Assembly: GCF_907164915.1 (NCBI RefSeq)
Contig: NC_061866.1
Location: 29,343,905 to 29,407,904, forward strand
Length of the DNA: 64,000 bases
Source of the DNA: Impatiens glandulifera
Lineage: Eukaryota > Streptophyta > Magnoliopsida > Ericales > Balsaminaceae
Direction of reading: 5' to 3'
Shown: piece by piece, positions 10,713 to 22,560 of the stretch
How positions within the stretch are numbered: position 1 is the stretch's first letter
Layout: each line of letters opens with the position of its first letter
Translations under genes and position numbers: made by a program
The notes under the pieces: generated by a model
What the model saw: only the letters and a program-made list of their open reading frames with translations
Database searches by the model: none
Told to the model about the DNA's origin: nothing

Positions 10713-13700
10713 GTAAAGGAGGCAATGTGAAGTTTGAGTGTATTAATATATATTCTAATGAATCATGGTAGTGTTGTTTGGCATTGAGAGTTGTTATGCA
10801 TGTATGCTTTCTAAAGTTATGTTGTAAGAAAGAGAACGTAATTTAAAACAATTATCTATTTAAGTTTGTTGATTATAATTATATAACTAGCCATTTCTAA
10901 TATAAATTTAACATTAATCTAAATCTAGATTGAAAAAAAAAACTGAACTTCATCTCCTTTGACATGTTAGTCAATTAAAAGTGACAAGATTTTGATACTT
11001 TTCATGAGTTAATTAATATAACAAATCAATTTCTTTTAATTATATATCATAATACGACAAAACATGCACAATCGAAAACCTTATTATTTTTCATAATACA
11101 GTATAAGGATGGGTAAGATGTACTCTAAAAGCTTATAATTAAAACATGACTTCATCAAAATGTTGTATTAGTGTTACTTACCCTATTCATCTTCTTCTAG
11201 TTCATATTGCATGGTTGAATATTAAAAGAACATTTTTTATTAATAAGAAAAATATATCCTACTAAGACAACTTGTTAAGGTAAAATATATATGAACACAA
11301 AGAGCGATGATGTCAATAAGACAAGACAACAACTTTGTAAGATACAAGTCCTCTATGGAAAGATACATCATTTTGGCTAAGTAATCAAGTTGAAAAAGTA
11401 ATCAAAAAATTAAATACAAACAACCTATTCAAAATAACTAATAATGAGTAATACAAGAGTAATGAACATTATATGAAAGAAAAGTTTATAAGCAACCAAA
11501 TAACAAATAATAAGACTCCAAACAAGCAAAAATAATTAGTACTATGAATAATTAGGTGATTTATAAGAAAACAAAATACACAAAAAGAACAAACTAACGA
11601 CAAACCGTACAATGGTACTTAGAAACCATTTTCTCATCCTCATTAAAAACGCTTTAAATGAAAATGGAATGTCATAATTGTTAGTGTCATATTAATTCTC
11701 TTTAATTAAAAACATATTTAAGTAATTATTTTCTCAATCCTCGCGATTTTAAATTGAGGCTAGGTTTCTAGATAATGCTATATTTTTCACCCCATATCAA
11801 AATTGAAGGGAATGTACAAAATAACATACAAATTCTTGATTTGTAATAAACCACTAACATTGAAAAAATTGATATTAAAAATAGATTTTGTTTAGCCAAA
11901 ACTCCTAGGGCCACATGTCAACGTTTTCAAATCATCCAAAAGCATGCCCAAATTGTTTTATAAAATTTATCTCAATATTTCAATTTAACTAATTGATACC
12001 ATTTATTTTTCTACTGTTGTGTTTCAGATTTTCAAAAAAAAATTGGCTGCTTATTTTAATCACCAAATTTCAACTTTAATTGCTTCAAAAATAATTTAAT
12101 CAGGTTCCATGATTTCTCTAACTTCAAAGGTTGTCTAGGACATGATTCTAACTTTATATATCATCATTCCTAACAAATATCCACCTTGATCATAAGTGAA
12201 AGAGCTTATCTATCATCTATTTTGGTGTTCATCACAAGAGAAATTTAATTCTCTTTGAAATCCAAACATCCCATCCTGTTCATACTTTAATATGTTGTAT
12301 GCGCTTTAACTTATGGAATTATTCACCAATTATAAGCTCATCAGATACTCTTTTCAACCATTCCCCTCCTATACAACTCTCCAAGAGAAAGACACACAAC
12401 CAGAAAGAGTTTGAATAATTTGTAAATTAAATTTCCTAACTTGTTTTGATTCCTTAAGCATAAACACATACCTTGATCTCCTCTTTGTCAACAACCTTGC
12501 ATGATTTGTCCACAAACCCAACCAAACAAAGTCGCGGTTCCTGGATCCTCAATTTCTCAACTCCACCTTTGTAGAACCATAAGACCCACTTCATATATAG
12601 TCTCCCTTTGTGTCATTATCGGATTTGACATGAATCTTGTTTTCATCCTCAATCAGTATTGGCCTATTCCAAGCCATCACAAACAATAAGGAACAAGTTA
12701 CAGTTGCATATATCTTCATTCTTTGGGTAGTCTCCATTTAACACCTTAAAGTGAAATTTAACACCTTGAAGTGGACTGCCAGTGAAATAGACACTCCCTT
12801 GCAATGAGACATGAAGAATATATAAACATCTCTTAATTAACTTGTAGATCATTTGGCTGCCCAACTTGAAAGAAGACTCTACATATATCTTTCTTTATTT
12901 TCATTCCAAACAACACTTCTTGATTTCTCCAACTTCTTTATATCAATCTTCTTTTTAAGCATATACATGAGTTCCCAAATAGTTTTCATGTCCTTGCAAG
13001 CAAGTGGATAATTTTCATAGAGCAACAACAAGATTTTGTGTTCACCACTTCCAACTTTTAAAAGGGTCTCACCTTCAATCTATTTGGAAAACATTCAACA
13101 ATCAATACATCACTTGAATGAATTTCCTACCATAAATCTATCATAACTTTTGTATACCGCCTAAATGATCATCTTTCTAATGCAAATATTATTCAAAATA
13201 AAAAATTGTGAAATGATGAAAACAAAAAGAATAATACATTCCATATTGTATCTAATCATATTACAATCCAATCATATTTATTTTTTAAATTACTACCATA
13301 TAAATTTTATGAAGGATTGATTGATACTCATCAATAAGATCAATTTATTCGAGTTAGTACATGCATATGACAAAACATACCTTACAAAGTTCTAAAATGT
13401 TCCTTTTTTGTTTTTATTGGAGATTAATATCATTATTCATTTTCTTGTTTATTTGATGATTTGTAAATCCATCTAGAAAGTTTGAAGACAATTACTAACA
13501 CGGATATTATTACAAAAATAGTTGCACGAAAACCATATATATATTTGACAATTTAAACAAGATTAAAAGAAAATTCATCATCACAATTATGTTGTTCGTG
13601 TCTTATTTGTTTTAGGTATAGGGTTTCTTAACATTATTTTTTAGAAACACATCATTTCAATTTGTCTCACTCTCTTTAATTAATTACTTCACATTTACCA

Positions 13701-14639
13701 ACCATTTTAAATTTAACTTGAAAGTTAAGAGGACGAGATAACAATAACGAAGAACATGATAGTACTAACTAGTAGATTCATATTTACCTAATGAATTTTT
13801 TTGTGTGTAGAAACAAATCTTCTCATTAACTCTCAGTTTCAGTATACTTAAAAAACATTCTCCTCAACTATCAAACTTATATTTTCATTGGCTCAATAAA
13901 AACAACACATGAAAACAAATAAATGTTAAACCCCGGTGTAAAAATAGCAATGAGATGAAACTATATATACATAACTTTTATTATTAGAACCTAAATTCTT
14001 AAATGTTAAACTTATTTAATATACGACATAAGTGACATTGACACACCTCTTGACTCGTGATAGATCTTCAACCAGAGATTCTGCAACAATCTCAACTTCA
14101 TTTTCTGAAATAATTTCATAAGGAACATTTTTTATCTTCCACTCTTCACCCCAAAGTTATATCATAATATAAACATCATTTTGCCTAAACATATAAGTTT
14201 TTTTTGCATAACTTATATGTTGTATATAAAAACGTCCCAAAATAAAACATCAATCTATCAAGAAAATCAAACATATATTCAGCCAGTGTATGCAAAATGA
14301 TGTTTATATTATGGTCCAGTCATTACCTCTTTTTGAATCACCATGAACAAGTCTTGTTCTGTAGTGCTTAAAATCTCCCTACTACAAATCAACATACTGC
14401 ATATATACCTAATATTTATTACAATATAATATATACTAGCTTAAACAAGTGTGGATTAAAAAAATGAACAATGGAGAGAAGGTAAGGTTATTAATTAAGT
14501 GTTTCTTATGGATGATAGAGTAATTGAATTTATTGTCCTTAATTAACTCATAGTTCAAGTGTTTTTTTTTTTTTTTTATCAATTTGGATACATCAAAAAA
14601 ATTAAATATATAATCTTGTCAACTGAAAATTTTATTTAC
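10713..14639. other. 3' flank and AT-rich DNA of unit B, no gene
   Basis: 10713-10900 is probably 3' UTR and shares its word order with the relics at 2640 and 14640. The rest is AT-rich and nearly identical to 53597-57430 of unit C, and from 11983 onward also to unit A. No domain-bearing frame is seen; short open frames such as 12501-12689 are duplicates of those in unit A. Confidence 0.7.
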
Positions 14640-15103
14640 GAAATGACTGAATAGTTATATTCTAATACAAGTAAAACCTAACTAGCTAAGAATGTAGTGA
14701 AAGAGGTCATGCTGAAATTTGAAGGCAAATATTAATGTATATTCTTGAGAATCATGTTAGTGCCTTGTTTGACTTTGACATTCATTTATTATGTCATGTA
14801 TGATTTCTAGATGTAAGTTATGTAGTAAAAAGTAGAGTCAAAGTTGAAATCAATTGTCCCATTAAATCTATTTATTATAATTGTATATTGATTTTGAATT
14901 ATTTTTTTGTGACAGGTTTTAACATAAATATTAATGTTATGCTAGTGTATTTGCCCTTTGGATCAACACCAACTGAATCATTAACTAAACCATTTCAAAC
15001 ATCAGGAGGACGAAATTATGGTCATGTTGGATGGTTGGATATTAAAAGTATCTTAATTTATAATAAAGATATTAACATGTTCATTGATTTGTTTGTGTCT
15101 TGA
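14640..15103 (+). pseudogene. Relic of an EBS-like gene 3' end, unit B
   Basis: This is the near-identical counterpart of the relic at 2640-3120, with the same order of last-intron, final-exon and 3' UTR words and no surviving coding frame. The 71-aa frame at 14888-15103 crosses it but has no family match that I recognise. Confidence 0.5.
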
Positions 15104-15149
15104 TCTCACCTCCTCTTTTTCACTTATCCTATTACGCTCACTCTCACTA

Positions 15150-15820
15150 TATTTCCAGACTTTCCTGAACGCGTCGTTCCATCTGCATCCACTGGAGTGA
15201 ATTGACTATCCTCAGAATCACCCGAACTTTCAGCATTTGTAACCACTCCAACATTGAACACGGTCGCACCGGTAGCTATGATGTCGCCGAATAATCTTTC
15301 ATAAAATTTTTCAATTCCACCAAACTTAAACTTATTAAGTTTGACATAATAATGTTCAATACAAAATAATAAGCAAATTTAATACTAGTCCAACAAATAT
15401 TAAACTATCTAAAATAGTCTAACTAGTTTTTATATATATAGACTAATAATACTAATTATGATTATATTATTATGAAAATGAACCATTCTTGTACTAACAG
15501 TATTTGTTGATTATCCCAACTCATGCATTTAAGTTTAGAATTGTGTTTTAGAAATATCCAATCTTTCAATACCTTCTTTTCTCTAAATGCCACTTGTTTT
15601 TAAAGATTTTGTGCTAATAATAGACACTCAAATGAGTCCACAAACCCTCACACCCATTATTGTAACTAATGGACGAAAGACTCTTATAACTGAAATTTCC
15701 TTTTAACTTCTCCTGATCATCACATAGTTGTAGAAACATCTCAGTTCTTTCTTTATTGGATTGAGTGATGCGAACTCCGAAATTAGAATTGTTGTTCCTT
15801 GGCATTCTAATATAATTGAA
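15150..15820 (-). pseudogene. Myb/SANT-like protein relic, unit B
   Basis: This is the counterpart of 3160-3830. The same 63-aa frame starts at 15805, and the same acidic ERLFGDIIATG...SGDSEDSQ tail lies near 15310-15170. It keeps seven bases (CTCTAAA-type, near 15581) that are missing from unit A, so unit A has the extra lesion. Frameshifts remain. Confidence 0.45.
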
Positions 15821-16035
15821 TAGATATTAACAGAAATAAAAGATTGAAGAAATAAAATTGATAAAAATGATGTTGGAGACTAACAACACCAATCACTTAG
15901 ACCAATGAACAACTTAAAAACCCCAAACATAAAATGTATAGGTACTGGATAAAGTTGAATTCAAAGTGGAGATAAAGGAAAAAATATCTGATAAACTTAC
16001 CTTAACACTGCCGATGAAGATGTCGCTTAAGAAAA

Positions 16036-16188
16036 AAAAATATCCACATCTCCTTTCCCTATGCACAGACAGGACAAAAAATGGGAAACAGTCCAGACTT
16101 TTACAAGCCTAGATAATGACTACATATTGAAACCAAGCAGCATTTCATCCAGAATGCAAATAGTCCAACTCTCCCCATGTAATATTTA
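16036..16188. other. Orphan citrate synthase intron fragment, unit B
   Basis: About 150 bases nearly identical to the intron upstream of the EVLLWIKS exon at 6742-6890 and 62727-62875. It is the only trace of citrate synthase in unit B. The left edge joins directly to TCGCTTAAGAA of the Myb-relic flank, and the right edge runs into a CACTA transposase relic, so both edges are rearrangement points. Confidence 0.85.
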
Positions 16189-17148
16189 TAATTTTCATCA
16201 AATGTTTTTCAAGTTAATGAATCAGCCGAATGTCTCAACGTATAACTATCAACTCTTCCTTCCTTATGTCATATCATCATTGGAGTAGTTTTTGAGTACA
16301 TGTATAGTCTTTGTAGTTTTGGTATTAGAGGGAAATATCTTCACACCTTAGTGGGCATTTATTTCTCATTTTTCTTCTTTCGAACTGCCCCACTTGTTTT
16401 GTTGACTTTCCATCTAGAAAGGCCATAAACACTACAAGACTCTACATTTTTGTCATCTTTCTAAAATAGCATATAATTGTTCTTACATGCGTCAATTCTC
16501 ATACTTAAGTCTGATATCTGTAATAAATTCTTTTACATTCGTAGTAGGAGTTTGGTAATTGAGCGTCCATCGGTAATATGTCATCTTTAAGTAGACTCAA
16601 CAACATATCGAACGAAGCATTTGTCCAATGACCGATATTCTTTAAGTGAAGGAGTTTCAGTAGTGCTGATGATTTCTTTATTCAAGCACCTTCATACAAT
16701 GGCCGTTTAGAATCATCAAGTAATTTATAAAATCTCTGTGCATCTTCGACTAGTTCATGGTTGTTCGGGCTATCATTAACATTGGAGAACATATCGTTTA
16801 TAAAATTGTGCATATAACGTTCTTCATTGACCTCTTCATTGATTGTATTATTCATCTCTATTCTTGTATCGTTTAATTCCAGTATGACATCCTCCGATTG
16901 ACCATCATCATCCAAGTCATTTGTATCATCATCATCATTAACCACGTTAGTATTAAGTCTCTTTTTTTTCATGAAAATACCAGAATTCATAATGAAGATT
17001 ATTCCATAAATGATGAGGTGAATCTTCACATCATCTATTTCCATAGACATCGTGTTTAAGCATTTCTCGCGAGGAATTTGTTAATCCCTTCCTCGTAATT
17101 TGGATGATCTCGACGTAAGGTCATCCAAGTTTTATCGGGTACTTCCAT
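16188..17148 (-). pseudogene. TNP2-type CACTA transposase relic
   Basis: Reading from ATG at 17148, the minus strand gives MEVPDKTWMTLRRDHPNYEE, the usual N-terminus of plant TNP2-like transposases (transposase-associated domain). A frameshifted HLIIYG stretch follows, then an acidic region ending in YKLLDDSKRPLYEG (near 16700), SALLKLLHLKNIGHW and SFDMLLSLLKDDILP (near 16620), LPNSYYECKRI, SRWKVNKTSG (near 16400) and RYFPLIPKLQRLY (near 16340). The order matches the family's first third. In-frame stops and at least two frameshifts mark it as dead, and it is cut off at about 16188 before the catalytic core. Confidence 0.85.
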
Positions 17149-17189
17149 CTTTCTAATAAGATGGAAAACAATTTGCATTATTATTTACT

Positions 17190-18110
17190 TAACATGATCT
17201 AAATAAGGCTTAGGCTTACATTTATCTTACATAATTCTAACCTAAATCAAACATAATTCAAACTTAATCTAACATAAATCAAACATAATTCAAACATAAT
17301 ACAACATAAATCAAACCAAATATCTAACATATTAACATAAATCAAACATAATTCAAACATAATCTAACATAAATCAAACCAAATATCTTACATATCAAAT
17401 ATATCTAACATATTAATTACATCTTTATAACCTAAATCAAAACTCATTCCAACCTAATCTAACATTAATCAAACCAAATCTAATATATATCAAACCAATT
17501 CTAACATTAATCAAACCAAATATCCATAAGTCTAACCAAATATCAATAAATCTAACCAAAATATAACCTAAATCAAACTCAATATATAACATATTAACCA
17601 TAAATCTAACCTAATATATAACCTAAATCAACCTCAATATATAACATATAACATAAATAAAAACTAATTCCAACATAATCTATCATTAATCAAACCTAAA
17701 TATATAACATATAACATAATCTAACATTAATCAACATAATCTAACATTAATGAACCTAATCTAACATTAATCAACCTAAATATATAACATATAACATAAT
17801 CTAAAATTAATAATATAATCTAACATTAATCAACCTAATCTAACATTAATGAACCTAAATATATAACATATAACATAATCTAACATTAACCTAATCTAAC
17901 ATTAATCAATATAATCTAACATTAATCAACCTAATCTAACATTAATGAACCTAATCTAACATTAATCAACCTAAATATATAACATATAACGTAATCTAAC
18001 ATTAACATAATCTAACATTAATCAACATAATCTAACATTAATCAACTTAATGTAATATTAATCAACATAATTAACATAACCTAAAATCAAAGCAAATAAC
18101 CAAATATAAT
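17190..18110. repeat. AT-rich tandem repeats inside the CACTA relic
   Basis: Degenerate short repeats built from ATAATCTAACATTAATCAAC and TATATAACATATAACAT words, with variable period. A related but looser array lies at 21300-21640. Both precede GC-rich promoter-like blocks, so they may be the large first introns of the element's two genes; that is inference. Confidence 0.8.
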
Positions 18111-18589
18111 ATAACCTAAAATCAAACAAAAATCTAACCTTGAAATACAAGCGGCGGCGGCAGGAGCTTTAATCGGATGGCGGTGGCAGCGGGAGGCGGC
18201 TTCAGTCTTCAATTGGTGTCCTCAATTCGATGGCGGGCAGGCGACTGGAGTATTCAATCGGTGGTGGGGTCGTCAATCCAAGCGGCGATGTCGTATATCC
18301 AATCAGCAACGTCGTCTTCAATAGCTGGCTGGTGAGAGAGAGAGATGGGGAAGAGAGAGGGGAAAGAATTGCAGAAGAAAGAATGTTTTTTAAAATTAAA
18401 CAAGTTAATTCCGAGAGTTTTTATATAACTCTCGATTTTGATATTATTTAATTCCGAGTGTTTTCATATAACTCTCGGTTTTGATCAATTCCTTAAATCC
18501 GAGAAATTTAGACATATCTCTAGGTTTTGATCATTTTAGATTTTGAGAGATATGTCTAAATATCTCAGTTTGACAGATACACAATTAAT

Positions 18590-19290
18590 TTTAAATAGAG
18601 AAAACCAAGAGATTTGTGTATATCTCTCGGTTTTGAATATTATTGTCGAAAGATATACTTACATTTTTCGGTATTACAACTTCATAAATTGTTAAATTAA
18701 TTAGTGTTTCACTTTCTAATAACCTTGAACAACAATAGTTTAACACATTTGATATCCTTAAAAGTATACAGAATCCCAACACATCCTTATAATCAAACAT
18801 TACACACATTTATATGATCATCAAACACAAACATACATATACAATTCTCTATACAATCAAACACAATCATATACATTATAACTTTAAACACAATCCTTAA
18901 TCTTAAAAAATAACAAAAACTTGATTAGATTAGTTAGCATTTTAGATTAGAAAGTAAAACACCAATTAAACTAACAAATTATGAATTGGTAATACCGAGA
19001 GCTTTATAAATATCTTTCGGTTTTGAAGATTATTACCGAAAGTTAATGGTTATGATTTCGGTATTATCACTTCATAAATTGTTAAATTAACTAGTGTTTC
19101 ACTTTCTAATAACTTTGAATAGTACATTTAATATACTTAAAATATTATACAATCCCAACATCCTTACAATCAAAATTTACTCATATCCTTATTATCATCA
19201 AACACAAACATACATATGCACTTATTTATATAATCAAACACAATCATATACATTATAACATTAAACACAATCTTTAATTAATGGTGGGTC
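18590..19290. repeat. Direct duplication with an inverted piece, CACTA relic
   Basis: The stretch with CTTCATAAATTGTTAAATTA and GTGTTTCACTTTCTAA occurs at about 18680-18720 and again at about 19070-19110 in the same orientation. Between them, at about 18940-18985, the same words appear inverted (TTAGAAAGTAAAACACCAAT). All three are flanked by CCGAGAG/CTCTCGG words typical of this element's ends. Confidence 0.7.
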
Positions 19291-19519
19291 AGTACGACAT
19301 ACCTTAATGTTTTATTCATATCTTATATTTTATCGAAAATTTTGGTATGCAAAATATGCATACTTTTACCTTACCTTGATGTGCTTAGAAGTTTAAACAA
19401 ACAAAATAGCAAAAAATCAAATAAAAGAGGGAATGAATATTGAAAGCAAATTAATTATCTTTCGGTACCTACATTCAAAACCGAGAGATTTTCAAATATC
19501 TCTCGGTCCTAACCTTAAG

Positions 19520-20690
19520 CATAATGTTTTTTTGGGAATAGTCAAAAACGAAGGTTTTTCAATAAAACTTCGCAATTACCCCTTCCCAACACTTAGAATT
19601 TTTTCTAATTTTTTTGGGAACAGTCAAAACCAAAGGTTTTTCAATAAACGTTCGCAATTAACACTTTCCAACACTTAGAATTTTTTCCATTTTTTTTTGA
19701 AATAGTTTAAAGCGAAGATTTTTCAATAAACCTTAGCAATTACCCTTCCAACACTTAGAATTTTTTTCATTTTTTTGAAGAGTCAAAAGCGAAGGTTTTT
19801 CAATAAACATTCACAATTACCCTCTTCCCAACACTTAGAATTTTTTCAATTTTTTTTGAGAAGTGTAAAAAGTGAAGGTTTTTCAATAAACCTTCGCAAT
19901 TACCCTTTCCCAACACTTAGAATTTTTTCGATTTTGTTTAGAAGAGTCAAAACCAAAGATTTTCTAATAAACCTTTGCAATTACCACGTCCAACACTTAT
20001 AATTTTTTCCATTTTTTTTAATAGTCTAAAACGAATGTTTTCCAATAAACCTTCGCAATTACCCCCCTCCCCAACACTTATAATTTTTTCCAGTTTTTTT
20101 GATAAGAGTTAAAAGCAAAGGTTTTCAATAAACCTTCGTAATTACTCATTCTCAACACTTAGAATGTTTTCCATTTTTGTTGGAGAAGAGTCAAAAGCGA
20201 AGTTTTTCAATAAACATTCGAAATTACCCAATCCCAACAATTAGAATTTTTTTATTTTTGTTGGGGAAGAGTCAAAAGCAATTGTTTTTCAATAAACATT
20301 CGCAATTACCCCATCCCAACAGTTAGAATTTTTTCCAATTTTTTTTTGGAGGAGTCCAAAGTGAAGATTTTTCAATAAACCTTCGCAATTATCACATTCC
20401 CAACAATTAGAATTTTTTCAATTTTTTTGGGAAGAGTCAAAAGTAAAGATTTTTCAATAAACTTTTGCAATTACCCCTTCCCAACACTTAGGATTTTTTA
20501 TAGAGTCAAAACTGAAGGTTTTTTAATAAACCTTCGCGATTATCTCTTCCTTACACTTAAAATTATTTTCTAGTTTTTTTTGGAAGAGTTAAAACCGAAG
20601 GTTTTTCAATAAACTTTTGCGATTACCCCTTCTCAACACTTAAAATTATATTCTTGTTTTTTTAGAAGAGTCAATACCGAAAATTTTAAA
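19520..20690. repeat. Hairpin-forming subterminal repeat array 1
   Basis: About 14 imperfect tandem units of roughly 75-90 bases. Most units carry GCGAAGGTTT, a short TTCAAT loop and AAACCTTCGC, a perfect or near-perfect inverted repeat, followed by CAACACTTAGAATTTTTT. Such arrays near CACTA ends are typical binding sites for the element's own proteins. Open frames at 19433-19678 and 19775-20002 are only this repeat read through. Confidence 0.9.
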
Positions 20691-20934
20691 TAAATTTCTC
20701 AAATGAGGCAAACCAATACATATACAATAACATTCATAAACCAAAACACGATAGTAATTCAAAATTCTAAACCAAAGTCAATCATTCAAACAACCTGTTA
20801 TCAGTCGAAACAAAATGTACCCAATTATTCAAAAACATATTATCAATCGAACTAAAATGTTTATAATTTTTCAATACATTAAAAATGTACTATGTAGATT
20901 GGGGGAGGAGGGGGTTGATTCTGCCTCATGAAGA

Positions 20935-21249
20935 ATTCAATTTTTGTTCATATTTCTCAAATTTTTGCGTCATTTTCACCCTCTCCGCTTTGATTTCACT
21001 AAGCATTTATGCTCTTTCCATATCCCTCAATTGAATTTGCTCCAATTCCAACGCCATGTGTCTCGCATCCGCCTTTAACTTTTCATTCTCATCCTCCTCA
21101 TGTGTAACGTCATCCATCGGGTCCATGACAAACACTGTATCTCTGAAAGTCTCTCCTCGGATTATAAGGTCATCTAATTGTGCTAGTAGGTTGTGGAATG
21201 ACTTGTGTGGTCTCTTTGGTGTTTTCCGTATACGCGACCATTTAGTCAT
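20935..21249 (-). pseudogene. Coiled-coil second-gene relic of the CACTA element
   Basis: An 80-aa open frame (21249-21007) starts MTKWSRIRKTPKRPHKSFHN and ends in a charged, helix-prone stretch (ENEKLKADARHMALELEQIQ). After one TAA, the same frame continues MLSEIKAERVKMTQKFEKYE to about 20935. This resembles the C-terminal coiled coil of CACTA TNP1-type proteins, as in the intact one at 34508-36297. No DNA-binding part is seen. I am unsure of the family. Confidence 0.45.
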
Positions 21250-21769
21250 CCTGAATGCATATCATTAAAAAATTGGGCTTTCATTTCCCTATCCTTCATA
21301 TATATAACATATATGAATTTAACCAAAATAAAAATGAAATCCTAATTAATACAACGACCTAAGACATATTTGAATCTAACCAAAATTCGAACAAAAATCA
21401 ACCATAAACACATATGAATCTAACCAAAATTCAAACAAAAATCAATCCTAAACATATATGAATCTAACCAAAACTCAAACAATATCAACTATAAATCTAA
21501 CATATACTAACCAAAATCAACCCTAAATCTAACATATACTAACCAAAATTAAAACAAAATCACCCTAAATCTAACATATACTAACCAAAATTAAAACAAA
21601 ATAATCTAAATCTAACATATATATATATATATCTAACATATACTAACCTTAAGTTGAAGAATCTGCAGCGGAGAGCGGAGAAAGAGAGGCGTCTGAAATA
21701 ATCGGGAAAAAAAAGGGAATCTAATTTTAATTAGTAAAGTTTTTACCGAGAGTTCTTCTAAAACTCTTG

Positions 21770-22440
21770 GTAATTACTTTTGGGAAGAGTCAAAAGCGAA
21801 AGTTTTCTAATAAACTTTCGCAATTATCCATCCCCAACAAATATTTTTGGGGAAGAGTCAAAACTGAAGGTTTTCCAATAAACCTTCGCAATTGCCCATT
21901 AGAATTATTTTTAGTTTTTTTAGGAAGAGTCAAAATCGAAGGTTTTTTAATAAAACTTCACAATAACCCCTTTCCAACACTTAGAATTATTTTCAGTTTT
22001 TTTGGGAAGAGTCAAAATTGAAGGTTTTCCAATAAACCTTCGCAATTACCTCTTCCCAACACTTATGATTATTTTGGGGGTTTTTTGGGAAGAGTCAAAC
22101 CAACGGTTTTCCAATAAACCCTCGCAATTAACACTTCCCAACACTTAGAATTATTTTCGTTTTTTTTAAGAGTCAAAACCGAAGGTTTATAGAAAAATCT
22201 CCGCAATTACCCTTCCCAACACTTCGAATTATTTTTGGTTTATTGGAAGAGTCAAAACAGAAGATTTATTGAAAAACCTTCACACTTACCCAATTGGGAA
22301 GAGTCAAAATTGAGGATTCTTTGAATAACCTTCGCAATTACTTCTAACACAAACACTTAGATTTTTTCTTTTTTTTTTGGAAGAGTCAAACCCGAAAGTT
22401 GCATGCAAAACTTTCGGTAAAGATTAATATCACCAAAGGT
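21770..22440. repeat. Hairpin-forming subterminal repeat array 2
   Basis: Eight or nine further units of the same type as in 19520-20690 (AAGAGTCAAAA, GAAGGTTT, loop, AAACCTTCGC), lying closer to the element's right end. The two arrays are separated by the second-gene relic. Confidence 0.88.
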
Positions 22441-22560
22441 TTTACACACCTCTTAGAATCTATTTTTAATCAGAGAACTGTTTCTCTCTCGGGATCAATA
22501 TCGAGAGTTTTACAAAACTCTCGGTAACATTTGTCGGTAAAGACATCTTTTTTACTAGTG

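Larger units (their letters stand above)
9511..16188. repeat. Segmental duplication unit B (EBS-like gene plus downstream region)
   Basis: 9511-11982 matches 52390-54821 of unit C, and 11983-16030 matches 1-4035 of unit A, both nearly identical. At about 16030 the unit jumps to 16036-16188, which matches citrate synthase intron sequence at 6742-6890 and 62727-62875. About 2.7 kb, corresponding to 4040-6740 of unit A, is therefore missing. The unit ends at about 16188, where a degenerate CACTA element begins. Confidence 0.88.
16188..22560 (-). mobile_element. Degenerate CACTA (En/Spm-type) transposon, left end missing
   Basis: The right terminus (22535-22560), read from outside, is CACTAGTAAAAAAG, a typical CACTA end. 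Inside are a minus-strand TNP2-type transposase relic (17148-16188), AT-rich tandem repeats, GC-rich promoter-like blocks (18140-18400 and about 21655-21715), a coiled-coil second-gene relic (about 21249-20935) and two hairpin-rich subterminal arrays. The left terminus is absent: the transposase relic stops abruptly at the unit B fragment, so no target-site duplication can be read. Stops in the transposase show that it is inactive. Confidence 0.8.

Noticed and set aside
19433..20002. Two plus-strand open frames with repeated NLRNYPFPTLRIF
   Set aside because: They are read-throughs of the hairpin array, with no family resemblance.
19520..20690. CRISPR-like regular repeats
   Set aside because: This is plant nuclear DNA, units are degenerate with no unique spacers, and the context is a CACTA subterminal region.
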